A stretch of 12,185 bases of DNA from Prolixibacteraceae bacterium (GTDB lineage: Bacteria; Bacteroidota; Bacteroidia; Bacteroidales; Prolixibacteraceae): positions 1-12,185 of the forward strand of contig DPRM01000110.1 in the NCBI GenBank assembly GCA_003537645.1, in the 5' to 3' direction. The notes beneath the pieces were generated by a model. The model was not told the DNA's origin. It did no database searches and saw only the letters and a program-made list of their open reading frames with translations. Position 1 is the first letter of the stretch; each line of letters starts with the position of its first letter. Below, one piece after another: positions 1-6,278 of the stretch. The position numbers and the translations under genes are program-made.

Positions 1-369
1 TGACCCGTTGTAGTAATATTCACTCCCTGGCATTGTCCAGGATAAAGGCAGATGAACCCGGCCTGAATGAATGGTGTTTATTCGTTCCTATGATTGGCCT
101 AAAGCTTTACCTGAAGAAAACTTTGGCTTCAATAAATTCTGATTTTTGTTATCGCTTTCACAACATTATAACACTCAAAATTACACACACATGTTGTTTT
201 CGTATTTTAGCAAAAAATAATCCTGTAAATACCTATAAAACAGACAGTATTGGCGTAAATCTATTGTTATGTTTCAGGATTATAGGGGGGGATATAAGGT
301 TAGAAAAGTCTTTTAATGTCACTTTTTGTGCGGTAACGGGGGGTGTATGGGTTGTTTTTTATACCGCTT

Positions 370-403
370 TTGTTCGGGTGTTGTTCGGGTGTTTGTACGG
401 GTG
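370..403. repeat. three-copy 11-bp tandem repeat
   Basis: The unit TTGTTCGGGTG occurs at 370-380 and again immediately at 381-391. A third copy with one substitution (TTGTACGGGTG) lies at 393-403 after a one-base T spacer. It sits in non-coding sequence, and no function is apparent. Confidence 0.75.
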
Positions 404-459
404 TCCATTTTTTTAGCCTTATTTTGTCAATTATTGTATGCTTCCTGAATGCCTTTTTT

Positions 460-515
460 TTTGTCTTTAAATGGTTGTTTTATCCCGTTTAAACAACGTT
501 TCTATATTTCTAAAA
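460..515. repeat. imperfect direct repeat, copy A
   Basis: The pattern is TTTGTCTTT (460-468), 8 nt, GTTTTATCCC (477-486), a 16-nt gap, then TATATTTCTAAA (503-514). The same order of blocks recurs at 701-743. It could be a duplicated recombination or insertion scar, or a pair of regulatory half-units; the sequence alone does not decide. Confidence 0.45.
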
Positions 516-582
516 TTAGCTAATTGCGCCTGTTTTAGTGATGTTTCAGACCTATTGGTGTCGGAATTAAAGCAATACAAAA

Positions 583-606
583 AAAGAGCCCGATTTTAGG
601 CTCTTT
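583..606 (-). terminator. Rho-independent terminator-like hairpin, leftward
   Basis: An 8-bp perfect stem, AAAGAGCC (583-590) with GGCTCTTT (599-606), encloses an 8-nt loop. Read on the minus strand the stem runs directly into a T tract (the A run at about 579-585 on +), so leftward termination is the better reading. On the + strand it is followed only by AATTAAAGG. It lies 14 nt beyond the stop of the start-less minus-strand open frame at 722-621. Confidence 0.6.
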
Positions 607-700
607 AATTAAAGGAATGCTTAACTAAAATTAAACTTTCGTAGCAATTTGTTTTGACGCTCTTTAAGCTTAACTCTAAGATAATCAGAGAAATAATTCT

Positions 701-743
701 TTTGTCTTTTACACTGTTCGTTTTATCCCCCTTATATTCTAAA
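701..743. repeat. imperfect direct repeat, copy B
   Basis: This is the second copy of the block order seen at 460-515: TTTGTCTTT (701-709), 10 nt, GTTTTATCCC (720-729), a 3-nt gap, then TATATTCTAAA (733-743). Relative to copy A it lacks about a dozen bases between the second and third blocks and one T in the third block. Confidence 0.45.
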
Positions 744-768
744 GCATCTTGACAGAGATGCTTTTTTT
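741..768 (+). terminator. Rho-independent terminator-like hairpin, rightward
   Basis: AAAGCATCT (741-749) pairs with AGATGCTTT (756-764) around a 6-nt loop and is followed by TTTT. It faces rightward but no + strand gene precedes it here. Its loop also contains the candidate -33 TTG of the next promoter, so terminator and promoter overlap. Confidence 0.6.
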
Positions 769-779
769 ATTTATATTTG
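749..779 (+). promoter_or_regulatory. Bacteroidota-type housekeeping promoter for the SPFH operon
   Basis: TATATTTG at 772-779 matches the TAnnTTTG -7 consensus exactly. TTG at 749-751 sits 20 nt upstream, the expected position of the -33 element. Transcription would start around 785-788, giving a leader of about 33 nt before the ATG at 820. Confidence 0.7.
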
Positions 780-819
780 TGATATCAATTTAATATTAGA
801 ATAATTTAAAATTAATAGT

Positions 820-1668
820 ATGGAAAAGTCATTTAAAGCCCGTTCCGGTTATTTGTTTCTTTTGCTTGAAGTTGTATTACTGGCACTGGCTATTGCCGGT
901 TTTATTTCACAAATAATTGTTCCTTCTGTTTTGCTAATCGTTTTATTTGTGGTGATTGCTCCCGGCTTTATTGCCGTCGATCCAAATCAAAGTTATGTAC
1001 TTGTGTTGTTTGGTGCTTATAAAGGGACCATAAAAGACAATGGTTTTTTCTGGGTCAATCCTTTCTTCGTAAAAAAGAAATTTTCGCTTCGGGCGCGTAA
1101 CTTTAACAGCGAACCTATAAAAGTGAATGATAAACTTGGAAATCCGATAATGATTGGATTGGTTCTGGTTTGGAAAGTGGAAGAAACATATCGTGCAGCA
1201 TTTGGGGTTGATGAATACGAACATTTTGTAGTGGTACAGAGTGAAGCCGCGTTACGTAAACTTGCTGGTTTGTATCCGTATGACAACATCGAAGATGATC
1301 ATGCTAAAATTACGCTGCGCGATGGAGGAGAAGAAGTAAACCATGAACTTGAAAATGAAATTCGTGAGCGTTTGGATATTGCCGGAATTCATGTAATTGA
1401 GGCTCGTATCAACTACATCGCCTATGCACAGGAAATTGCACAGGCCATGCTGAAACGTCAACAGGCTACCGCAATTGTTGCTGCCCGGTTTAAGATTGTA
1501 GAAGGCGCGGTGAGTATGGTGGAAATGGCTTTGGCCGAATTGAGCAAACGTGAAATTGTAACTCTTGATGAGGACAAAAAGGCAACAATGGTGAGCAATC
1601 TGCTGGTTGTTCTATGTGGCGATAAAGAAGCTACTCCGGTTGTAAACACCGGAACCTTATATCAGTAG
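820..1668 (+). CDS. SPFH/band-7 (stomatin-prohibitin type) membrane protein
   Basis: This 282-residue protein begins with two hydrophobic segments (about residues 11-29 and 33-51) forming a hairpin membrane anchor. An SPFH/band-7 domain follows (about 50-210): the start region reads VDPNQSYVLVLFG, then GFFWVNPFF and NDKLGNPIMIGLVLVWKV, and the domain ends in the ERLDIAGIHVIEARINYIAY stretch typical of the family. The C-terminal part (about 203-245) is helical with AQEIAQAMLKRQQA, as in stomatins and prohibitins that oligomerise into membrane scaffolds. SPFH proteins generally organise membrane microdomains or chaperone membrane proteases; no specific partner is proven here. It is the first gene after the 749-779 promoter and lies only 3 nt from the next gene. 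The start is the only sensible ATG, directly before the TM segments. Family assignment is confident; the role is inferred. Confidence 0.88.
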   Translation: MEKSFKARSGYLFLLLEVVLLALAIAGFISQIIVPSVLLIVLFVVIAPGFIAVDPNQSYVLVLFGAYKGTIKDNGFFWVNPFFVKKKFSLRARNFNSEPIKVNDKLGNPIMIGLVLVWKVEETYRAAFGVDEYEHFVVVQSEAALRKLAGLYPYDNIEDDHAKITLRDGGEEVNHELENEIRERLDIAGIHVIEARINYIAYAQEIAQAMLKRQQATAIVAARFKIVEGAVSMVEMALAELSKREIVTLDEDKKATMVSNLLVVLCGDKEATPVVNTGTLYQ

Positions 1669-1671
1669 GAG

Positions 1672-2205
1672 ATGAACAAGGTGCTATTTAAAGAAGAGCA
1701 ACAATTTCGCCAATGGTGGTACATCATGTTGGTAATGGTTTCGGTTGTACCTTCAATGTTGTTTTGTGTTTATGCTTTTTATCAGCAAGTAGTAAATGGT
1801 ATCCAGGTTGGCGATAGCTCTGCTCCAAATGCATTCCTGATAGTTATTTTTGTAGTACTCTGTGTTATACTCTGGAGTGTTTTTGTTATGAAACTTGAAG
1901 TGTGGGTAGATGAGACTGGAATACATTTCAGGTTTTTCCCTCTGATTTTTAAACCAAAAGTCATTTTAAAGAATGAAATTCAACGGTTTGAAATACGAAA
2001 GTACAGTCCGATTTTTGATTATGGAGGTTTGGGTATTAAAAGAAGATTTAAATGGGGAAGGGCCTATAATGTTAGCGGAAATATTGGATTGCAGATCTAT
2101 TTGACCAATGGGAAGAAAGTACTGTTTGGAACCCAGCGTTCGCAGGCGATTCAGTACGCCATGGATACAATGATGAACAATGAAATAACACAACGAAAAC
2201 ATTAA
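1672..2205 (+). CDS. two-TM membrane protein with PH-like C-terminal domain
   Basis: The product has 177 residues. A short polar N-terminus (FKEEQQFRQWW) precedes two hydrophobic segments at about 17-39 and 54-73. A mostly beta soluble domain follows (about 74-170), with VWVDETGIHFRFFPLIFKPKV, then NEIQRFEIRKYSP, and LQIYLTNGKKVLFGTQR. This layout, a membrane hairpin followed by alternating strands ending in a helix (SQAIQYAMDTM), resembles bacterial PH-like (bPH) membrane proteins. It may belong to a DUF of that kind (DUF6141 comes to mind, unverified). It starts 3 nt after the SPFH stop codon, with GGAG just before the ATG overlapping the upstream stop, so the two are very likely co-transcribed and translationally coupled. 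A partner or assembly factor of the SPFH protein is plausible but is inference. Confidence 0.75.
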   Translation: MNKVLFKEEQQFRQWWYIMLVMVSVVPSMLFCVYAFYQQVVNGIQVGDSSAPNAFLIVIFVVLCVILWSVFVMKLEVWVDETGIHFRFFPLIFKPKVILKNEIQRFEIRKYSPIFDYGGLGIKRRFKWGRAYNVSGNIGLQIYLTNGKKVLFGTQRSQAIQYAMDTMMNNEITQRKH

Positions 2206-2217
2206 AGCAAATAAGAC

Positions 2218-3156
2218 ATGAAACTACAATTTATTTCTTTTTTATTGGGTCTGTTGGCGGCAGTGGCTGCAATGGCAGAAACAGAACAGCCAATTACCCT
2301 GAAAACCCAGACAGGCGAAATTGCAGGCACTTTAATTATGCCTGATGTGATTTCCCCGGTACCGGTAGTCTTGATTATTGCGGGCTCCGGCCCAACTGAT
2401 CGTGATGGTAATAATCCGGCGATGAAAAACAATTCACTGAAAATGTTATCGACCGAACTGGCAAAAAATGGGATTGCATCAGTGAGGTATGATAAACGTG
2501 GAATTGCTATAAGCCAAAAGGCCGGGATGACAGAAGCTGATTTGCGTTTCGAAACTTACATCGAAGATGTAATTGACTGGGTGGAATTACTGAAACAGGA
2601 TAAAAAATTTAACCAAATTGTGATAATCGGGCACAGCGAAGGTTCTTTAATTGGGATGATTGCTTCGCAGGAAAAGCAAGTCGCAAAATTCGTTTCAATT
2701 GCAGGGGTAGGGCAGGCTGCCGATAAAACTATCCGCGAACAATTGAAAGCTGCTCCGCCGTCAGTTTTAGAACAATGCTCTCCAATTCTTGACGAATTGG
2801 TTAAAGGAAACAAGGTCGAAAATGTTCCTGAAATGTTCTATTCGCTGTTTCGTCCGAGCGTTCAGCCTTATATGATTTCGTGGTTTAAATACGATCCGCA
2901 AATTGAAATGGCAAAACTGAAAAAGCCAACATTGATTCTTCAGGGAACTACCGATATTCAGGTAAGCGTTGAGGACGCAAAACGGCTTCAGACGGCAAAC
3001 CCTGATGCCAAAATGGTTTTGATTGAAGGGATGAATCATATTTTAAAAAATGCAGAGGCCGACCGGATGAAGAATATTCAGACTTACAGCCAACCAGATT
3101 TGCCTGTAAATACCGAATTGGTTGAGGTTATCAGCAATTTTATAAATAGCAAATAA
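2218..3156 (+). CDS. exported alpha/beta hydrolase (serine hydrolase)
   Basis: The 312-residue product begins with a Sec signal peptide (MKLQFISFLLGLLAAVAAMA, cleavage likely after residue 20). The alpha/beta-hydrolase fold is clear. An oxyanion-loop segment, IIAGSGPTDRDGNNP, lies at about 53-67. The nucleophile elbow GHSEG has Ser140. The probable catalytic acid is Asp246 in LQGTTDIQVS and the catalytic His is His274 in EGMNHIL. The GSGPTDRDGNNP signature is typical of a group of periplasmic or extracellular esterase-like hydrolases; the substrate cannot be read from sequence. It lies 12 nt after the PH-like protein gene and is probably the third gene of the SPFH operon. As a secreted enzyme it would act on the other side of the membrane from most SPFH domains, so the link may be genetic rather than physical. 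Confidence 0.85.
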   Translation: MKLQFISFLLGLLAAVAAMAETEQPITLKTQTGEIAGTLIMPDVISPVPVVLIIAGSGPTDRDGNNPAMKNNSLKMLSTELAKNGIASVRYDKRGIAISQKAGMTEADLRFETYIEDVIDWVELLKQDKKFNQIVIIGHSEGSLIGMIASQEKQVAKFVSIAGVGQAADKTIREQLKAAPPSVLEQCSPILDELVKGNKVENVPEMFYSLFRPSVQPYMISWFKYDPQIEMAKLKKPTLILQGTTDIQVSVEDAKRLQTANPDAKMVLIEGMNHILKNAEADRMKNIQTYSQPDLPVNTELVEVISNFINSK

Positions 3157-3217
3157 GCTCCGCTGATTCTGAATGTTCGTAATGATTTTGGAATGAATAA
3201 AACGAGAGGGTGACGAT

Positions 3218-3406
3218 ATGGCAAAGAAAAAATCATTTGTATTGCGCATTGATCCTGATGTGTACGATGCCCTTGAAAAATGGGCTGCACAGGAATTTCG
3301 CAGTGCAAACGGACAAATAGAATGGATTATCGCCAAGGCTCTTCGCGATGCCAGGCGAACGGTTGAAAAAAGTATTCAGGAGGAACCTGAAGATGAGACT
3401 GATTGA
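3218..3406 (+). CDS. Arc-type ribbon-helix-helix small protein
   Basis: The protein has 62 residues. A basic N-terminus (MAKKK) leads into the beta strand SFVLRID. Helix 1 is PDVYDALEKWAAQEFRS, a turn contains ANGQ, and helix 2 is IEWIIAKALRDARR: the ribbon-helix-helix (Arc/MetJ) layout. The acidic tail (EEPEDETD) is outside the fold. RHH proteins dimerise and usually bind operator DNA through the strand. GAGAGGG at 3204-3210, 7 nt before the ATG, is an unusually good Shine-Dalgarno for this window. It follows the hydrolase by 61 nt with no visible terminator. From memory, very similar short RHH proteins accompany SPFH genes in other bacteria, which would make it a member of the SPFH cluster rather than a stray regulator. 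No toxin gene is adjacent. Confidence 0.82.
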   Translation: MAKKKSFVLRIDPDVYDALEKWAAQEFRSANGQIEWIIAKALRDARRTVEKSIQEEPEDETD

Positions 3407-3457
3407 TCATTACTGATTTTTCAATTTTTAATACTCAACTTTTAAATTTTTCTCGCC

Positions 3458-3667
3458 ATGCAACAAACAAAGTATCATTGTCCGAAGTGTAATAACACGC
3501 AGGCAGAAATGGATCAGATTCGTACAACAGGCAGGGGATTTTCGAGGATTTTCGACATTCAGAATAAAAAATTCACGGTAATTACCTGTACGCGCTGCAA
3601 ATACAGCGAGTTTTACAAAGGAACTCCAAGTACACTCGGAAATATTGTCGATTTTCTGGTAGGTTAA
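3458..3667 (+). CDS. small zinc-ribbon nucleic-acid-binding-type protein
   Basis: The 69-residue protein carries one zinc ribbon: Cys8-x2-Cys11 (HCPKCNN) near the start and Cys44-x2-Cys47 (ITCTRCKYSEFY) after a 32-residue connector containing TTGRGFSRIFDIQNKKF. The C-terminus (GNIVDFLVG) is conserved in the family. This matches the predicted nucleic-acid-binding zinc-ribbon family (COG3478 / PF09855-like), of unknown function but wide occurrence. It starts 51 nt after the RHH gene and ends 124 nt before pfp. It could be the last gene of the SPFH transcript or a separate unit; I see no clear promoter between. An 8-bp palindrome CCGATCGG at 3669-3676 follows its stop and is not a convincing terminator. 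Confidence 0.82.
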   Translation: MQQTKYHCPKCNNTQAEMDQIRTTGRGFSRIFDIQNKKFTVITCTRCKYSEFYKGTPSTLGNIVDFLVG

Positions 3668-3741
3668 GCCGATCGGTTTAATTTTACTTTAAATAGATCG
3701 AATATGCTTTCAGTCTGATGGTAAAACCATTGGTTTTAGTT

Positions 3742-3749
3742 TATTTTTG
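3742..3749 (+). promoter_or_regulatory. probable -7 box of the pfp promoter
   Basis: TATTTTTG matches TAnnTTTG. No strong -33 TTG lies at the right distance (only a TG near 3719-3720). The element overlaps the TTG at 3747 that opens the longest pfp reading frame. If this promoter is used, transcription starts downstream of that TTG and translation must begin at the ATG at 3792. Confidence 0.55.
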
Positions 3750-3791
3750 CAAAGTTTTTTTAATGTAAATACTAAACAAAAAATAAGAACT

Positions 3792-5450
3792 ATGACCATT
3801 AGCGCATTACAAGCAGAACGGGCTAAATATCAGCCAAAACTTCCAAATTCATTGAAGTCTTCAGTAAAGTTGGTTGAAGGTGAAAAAACTCAGTCAATTG
3901 CCGATCAGAATGAAATCAAGGAACTCTTTCCGAATACCTACGGAATGCCCTTGATTACTTTTGAACCAGGCGATAGTAAAAAACAATATCCTGCTGTTAA
4001 TGTGGGGGTTATACTTTCTGGTGGTCAGGCGCCGGGAGGGCACAATGTGATTTCCGGAATTTTTGATGGTATTAAAAACATCAATCCTGAAAGCAAATTG
4101 TACGGTTTCCTTGGTGGGCCGGGTGGTCTGGTCGATCATAAATACCTTGAACTAACTGCTGAAATTATTGACGAGTACCGTAACACCGGCGGTTTCGATA
4201 TCATCGGTTCTGGTCGTACAAAACTTGAAGAAACCGCTCAGTACGACAAAGGAACTGAAATTCTGAAACAGTTGAATGTGAGGGCATTAATAATAATTGG
4301 TGGCGACGATAGCAATACAAATGCCTGCGTTCTGGCCGAATATTATGCAGCTAAAAATACAGGCATTCAGGTAATTGGTTGTCCAAAAACAATTGATGGT
4401 GACTTGAAAAACGACATGATCGAAACTTCATTCGGTTTCGATACAGCTACAAAAGTTTATTCAGAATTGATTGGTAATATCGAACGCGATGCCAATTCTG
4501 CGAAGAAATACTGGCACTTTATTAAACTGATGGGGCGTTCGGCTTCGCATATCGGCCTCGAGTGCGCTTTACAGACACAGCCGAACATTACACTCATTTC
4601 GGAAGAAGTTGCTGAGAAAAAACAAACTTTAGACGAAATTGTAGATTATATGGCCAGTGTTGTAGCAAAACGTGCAGCCAACGGCGAAAACTTTGGAGTA
4701 GCTTTAATTCCTGAAGGTTTGGTAGAATTTGTTCCTGAAATGAAAGCTTTGATTGCAGAGCTGAACGACTTGCTTGCCGAAGGTTCAGAAACTGAGCAAA
4801 AATTCAAATCGTTTGCCAGCAAATCAGAAGGCCGCGCATTTGTAGCCGGAATTTTATCGCCGGAATCTGCGCATGTTTATAAATCATTGCCATCTGGAAT
4901 CGCCGATCAGCTGACTCTCGACCGTGATCCACATGGAAACGTTCAGGTATCGCTTATCGAAACTGAAAAATTACTTGGCGAAATGGTCAAGAGTAAACTG
5001 AAAGAAATGAAAAAAGCTGGTGAATTCAAAGGTAAGTTCGGTACTCAGTACCACTTCTTCGGATATGAAGGACGTTGTGCTGCGCCTTCAAACTTCGATG
5101 CCGATTATTGCTATTCTTTGGGTTACAACGCTTCGTTTCTGATTGCTGAAGGTAAAACTGGTTATATGTCGTCAGTACGCAATCTTACAGCTCCGGCTGC
5201 TGACTGGATTGCCGGAGGGGTTCCTGTAACTATGATGATGAATATGGAACGCCGTCATGGTCACATGAAACCTGTAATCCAAAAAGCACTGGTTGAACTG
5301 GAAAGCGCTCCATTTAAATTTCTTGTTGCCAACCGCGAAAAGTGGGCCATCGAAACCTCGTTTGTTTATCCTGGACCAATTCAATACTGGGGACCAACCG
5401 CAGTTTGCGATCAGCCAACCAAAACAATTACACTAGAGAGAGCAAAATAA
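3792..5450 (+). CDS. pfp: pyrophosphate--fructose-6-phosphate 1-phosphotransferase
   Basis: The enzyme reversibly phosphorylates fructose 6-phosphate with pyrophosphate instead of ATP, in cytoplasmic glycolysis/gluconeogenesis. The product has 552 residues, the length of the long (plant-beta/Bacteroides type) PPi-PFK clade. In order: GVILSGGQAPGGHN in the N-terminal phosphate-binding region; GFLGGPGG; GGDD at residues 170-173, whose second Asp is the classic mark of PPi rather than ATP use; PKTIDGDL at 198-205, with Lys199 and the catalytic Asp202; and MGR at 247-249, which contacts fructose 6-phosphate. The start MTISALQAERAKYQPKLP agrees with family N-termini as I recall them. A 15-codon upstream extension would begin at a TTG inside the -7 box and is rejected. 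It is monocistronic, with its own promoter and a strong terminator at 5478. Confidence 0.95.
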   Translation: MTISALQAERAKYQPKLPNSLKSSVKLVEGEKTQSIADQNEIKELFPNTYGMPLITFEPGDSKKQYPAVNVGVILSGGQAPGGHNVISGIFDGIKNINPESKLYGFLGGPGGLVDHKYLELTAEIIDEYRNTGGFDIIGSGRTKLEETAQYDKGTEILKQLNVRALIIIGGDDSNTNACVLAEYYAAKNTGIQVIGCPKTIDGDLKNDMIETSFGFDTATKVYSELIGNIERDANSAKKYWHFIKLMGRSASHIGLECALQTQPNITLISEEVAEKKQTLDEIVDYMASVVAKRAANGENFGVALIPEGLVEFVPEMKALIAELNDLLAEGSETEQKFKSFASKSEGRAFVAGILSPESAHVYKSLPSGIADQLTLDRDPHGNVQVSLIETEKLLGEMVKSKLKEMKKAGEFKGKFGTQYHFFGYEGRCAAPSNFDADYCYSLGYNASFLIAEGKTGYMSSVRNLTAPAADWIAGGVPVTMMMNMERRHGHMKPVIQKALVELESAPFKFLVANREKWAIETSFVYPGPIQYWGPTAVCDQPTKTITLERAK

Positions 5451-5477
5451 TTTCACTCAATTAATTTGTGAAAATAG

Positions 5478-5506
5478 AAAACCCCGGAATCGCTTTCGGG
5501 GTTTTT
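5478..5506 (+). terminator. Rho-independent terminator of pfp
   Basis: AAAACCCCGGAA (5478-5489) pairs with TTTCGGGGTTTT (5494-5505) around the 4-nt loop TCGC, with one G-T wobble, followed by more T at 5506. The A run on the left arm makes it work in both directions in principle, so it may also serve the convergent thioredoxin gene. Confidence 0.88.
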
Positions 5507-5515
5507 GCTTTTTAA

Positions 5516-5552
5516 AAAGTGGGAGTGCGACTCCAGGTCGCGCCCCCACTTT
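5516..5552. repeat. REP-like palindrome between convergent genes
   Basis: AAAGTGGG (5516-5523) pairs with CCCACTTT (5545-5552) and, inside, GCGAC (5527-5531) with GTCGC (5537-5541) around the loop TCCAG. Only one A-C mismatch and a G-T wobble interrupt the stem. It stands out from the flanks by its GC content and lies 10 nt from the pfp terminator and 20 nt from the 3' end of the minus-strand thioredoxin gene. It may terminate the leftward transcript (weak T tract) or be a dispersed intergenic palindrome. Confidence 0.6.
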
Positions 5553-5571
5553 CACAATGTCATCTCCTTTT

Positions 5572-6087
5572 TTATTTTTTTACCAAAAGGTACTTTTCAA
5601 TGTTTTCAATAAACATCTTTTTGGTGTCTTCTTTCGATCTGCCAATGCCTGACATCATGACTGGTTTCCCATTGGCCGGAATATATAAAAATGCCGGAAT
5701 ACCAGTGATTCCGAAAACTTGTGCAAGTTCTCGTTCTTTTTCAGTATCAATTTTGTAGATCTGTACTTTCCCGGCATATTCGGCTCCAATTTCTTCGAGT
5801 ATCGGAGCTGCAATTTTGCACGGGCCACACCAATCGGCATAGAAATCTATAATCGCAGGTTTGTTTCCAAGGTATTTCCATTCTTTGGGCGACTTGTTAT
5901 AATCCCAAACTTTTGCAATAAACTGTGCTTTGGTAAGCAACTCAGAGCTCTTGGTTGCCGGAGCCGCATTGCTCGTTGCACTAATCGACGCTTCGTTTAA
6001 ATTGTTTTGCTTTGCTCCTGATTTTTGATTTCCACAGGCTGAAATAAGAATGGCCGCTGATGCCAATGTTAAAAATAGTCGTTTCAT
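5572..6087 (-). CDS. thioredoxin-fold lipoprotein
   Basis: The 171-residue product starts with a lipoprotein signal ending in the lipobox LISAC (lipidated Cys18). A low-complexity Ser/Ala/Asn linker runs to about residue 48. The thioredoxin domain follows (about 55-168): IIDFYADWCGPCK with the CGPC active site (Cys87 and Cys90), then KIDTEKERELAQVFGI and the cis-proline Pro131 in GITGIPAFLYI. CGPC is the thioredoxin-type redox motif. Being a lipoprotein it should act on the periplasmic side of a membrane, reducing or exchanging disulfides; the partner is unknown. No DsbD-type electron donor lies in the window. It converges on pfp. The ATG start is followed directly by the signal peptide. The upstream region is extremely AT-rich and I see no confident promoter. 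Confidence 0.92.
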   Translation of the reverse strand: MKRLFLTLASAAILISACGNQKSGAKQNNLNEASISATSNAAPATKSSELLTKAQFIAKVWDYNKSPKEWKYLGNKPAIIDFYADWCGPCKIAAPILEEIGAEYAGKVQIYKIDTEKERELAQVFGITGIPAFLYIPANGKPVMMSGIGRSKEDTKKMFIENIEKYLLVKK

Positions 6088-6252
6088 AATTATCAGATTT
6101 ATAATTGTTTATATTTCAATTTCGGATTTATTTTAATCAATATTTATTAAATATATAAAAATGTAAATATATAGATATGAATTATCAATTGCTATGCCAA
6201 ACTTGTTTTTTTTAGCAAAGTCTTTCCTGAATTAAAAAACTAATGCGGTGAC

Positions 6253-6278
6253 GCAACCATTTTCCGCTATATCGTATC
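6253..6278 (+). promoter_or_regulatory. possible ECF-sigma promoter before the NigD-like gene
   Basis: GCAACC (6253-6258) and CGTATC (6273-6278) are separated by 14 nt. An AAC-containing -35 and a CGTA-like -10 are the hallmark of extracytoplasmic-function sigma factors, for example the TGAAAC and CGTA elements of Bacillus SigW; the spacing here is about one base shorter. No TAnnTTTG box lies in front of this gene. The -35 overlaps the inverted pair TGCG...CGCA at 6244-6255. This is a pattern-based call only. Confidence 0.4.

Larger units (their letters stand above)
1..771. other. gene-poor AT-rich region without a supportable gene
   Basis: I see no credible protein in this stretch. A + strand frame is open from the left edge to 416, but it begins at TTG and its product is a low-quality mix of Cys, Phe and Ile runs with no domain I recognise. 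On the minus strand the last 11 codons at the left edge (33 to 1, starting ATG-CCA-GGG) could be the beginning of a gene lying outside the window, but that is too little to call. A second minus frame (722 to 621) encodes a basic 33-residue peptide with no start codon. What the region does hold is an 11-bp tandem repeat, an imperfect direct repeat and two hairpins, all listed separately. It may be a decayed gene or old mobile-element scar (inference). Confidence 0.5.

Noticed and set aside
33..416. 127-codon + strand open frame starting with TTG
   Set aside because: No family resemblance, poor start, Cys/Phe/Ile-rich composition and a tandem DNA repeat inside it; more likely chance in AT-rich DNA.
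3157..3457. Toxin-antitoxin operon around the RHH gene
   Set aside because: No toxin-like partner on either side; neighbours are a secreted hydrolase and a zinc ribbon.
3669..3676. CCGATCGG palindrome as a terminator or operator
   Set aside because: Eight bases with no loop and no T tract; such palindromes occur by chance.
3747..3791. 15-codon N-terminal extension of pfp from TTG
   Set aside because: The TTG lies inside the -7 promoter box, and the family N-terminus fits the ATG at 3792.
5519..5758. 79-codon + strand frame across the REP-like palindrome and the thioredoxin gene
   Set aside because: It begins in the hairpin and runs antisense to the thioredoxin domain.
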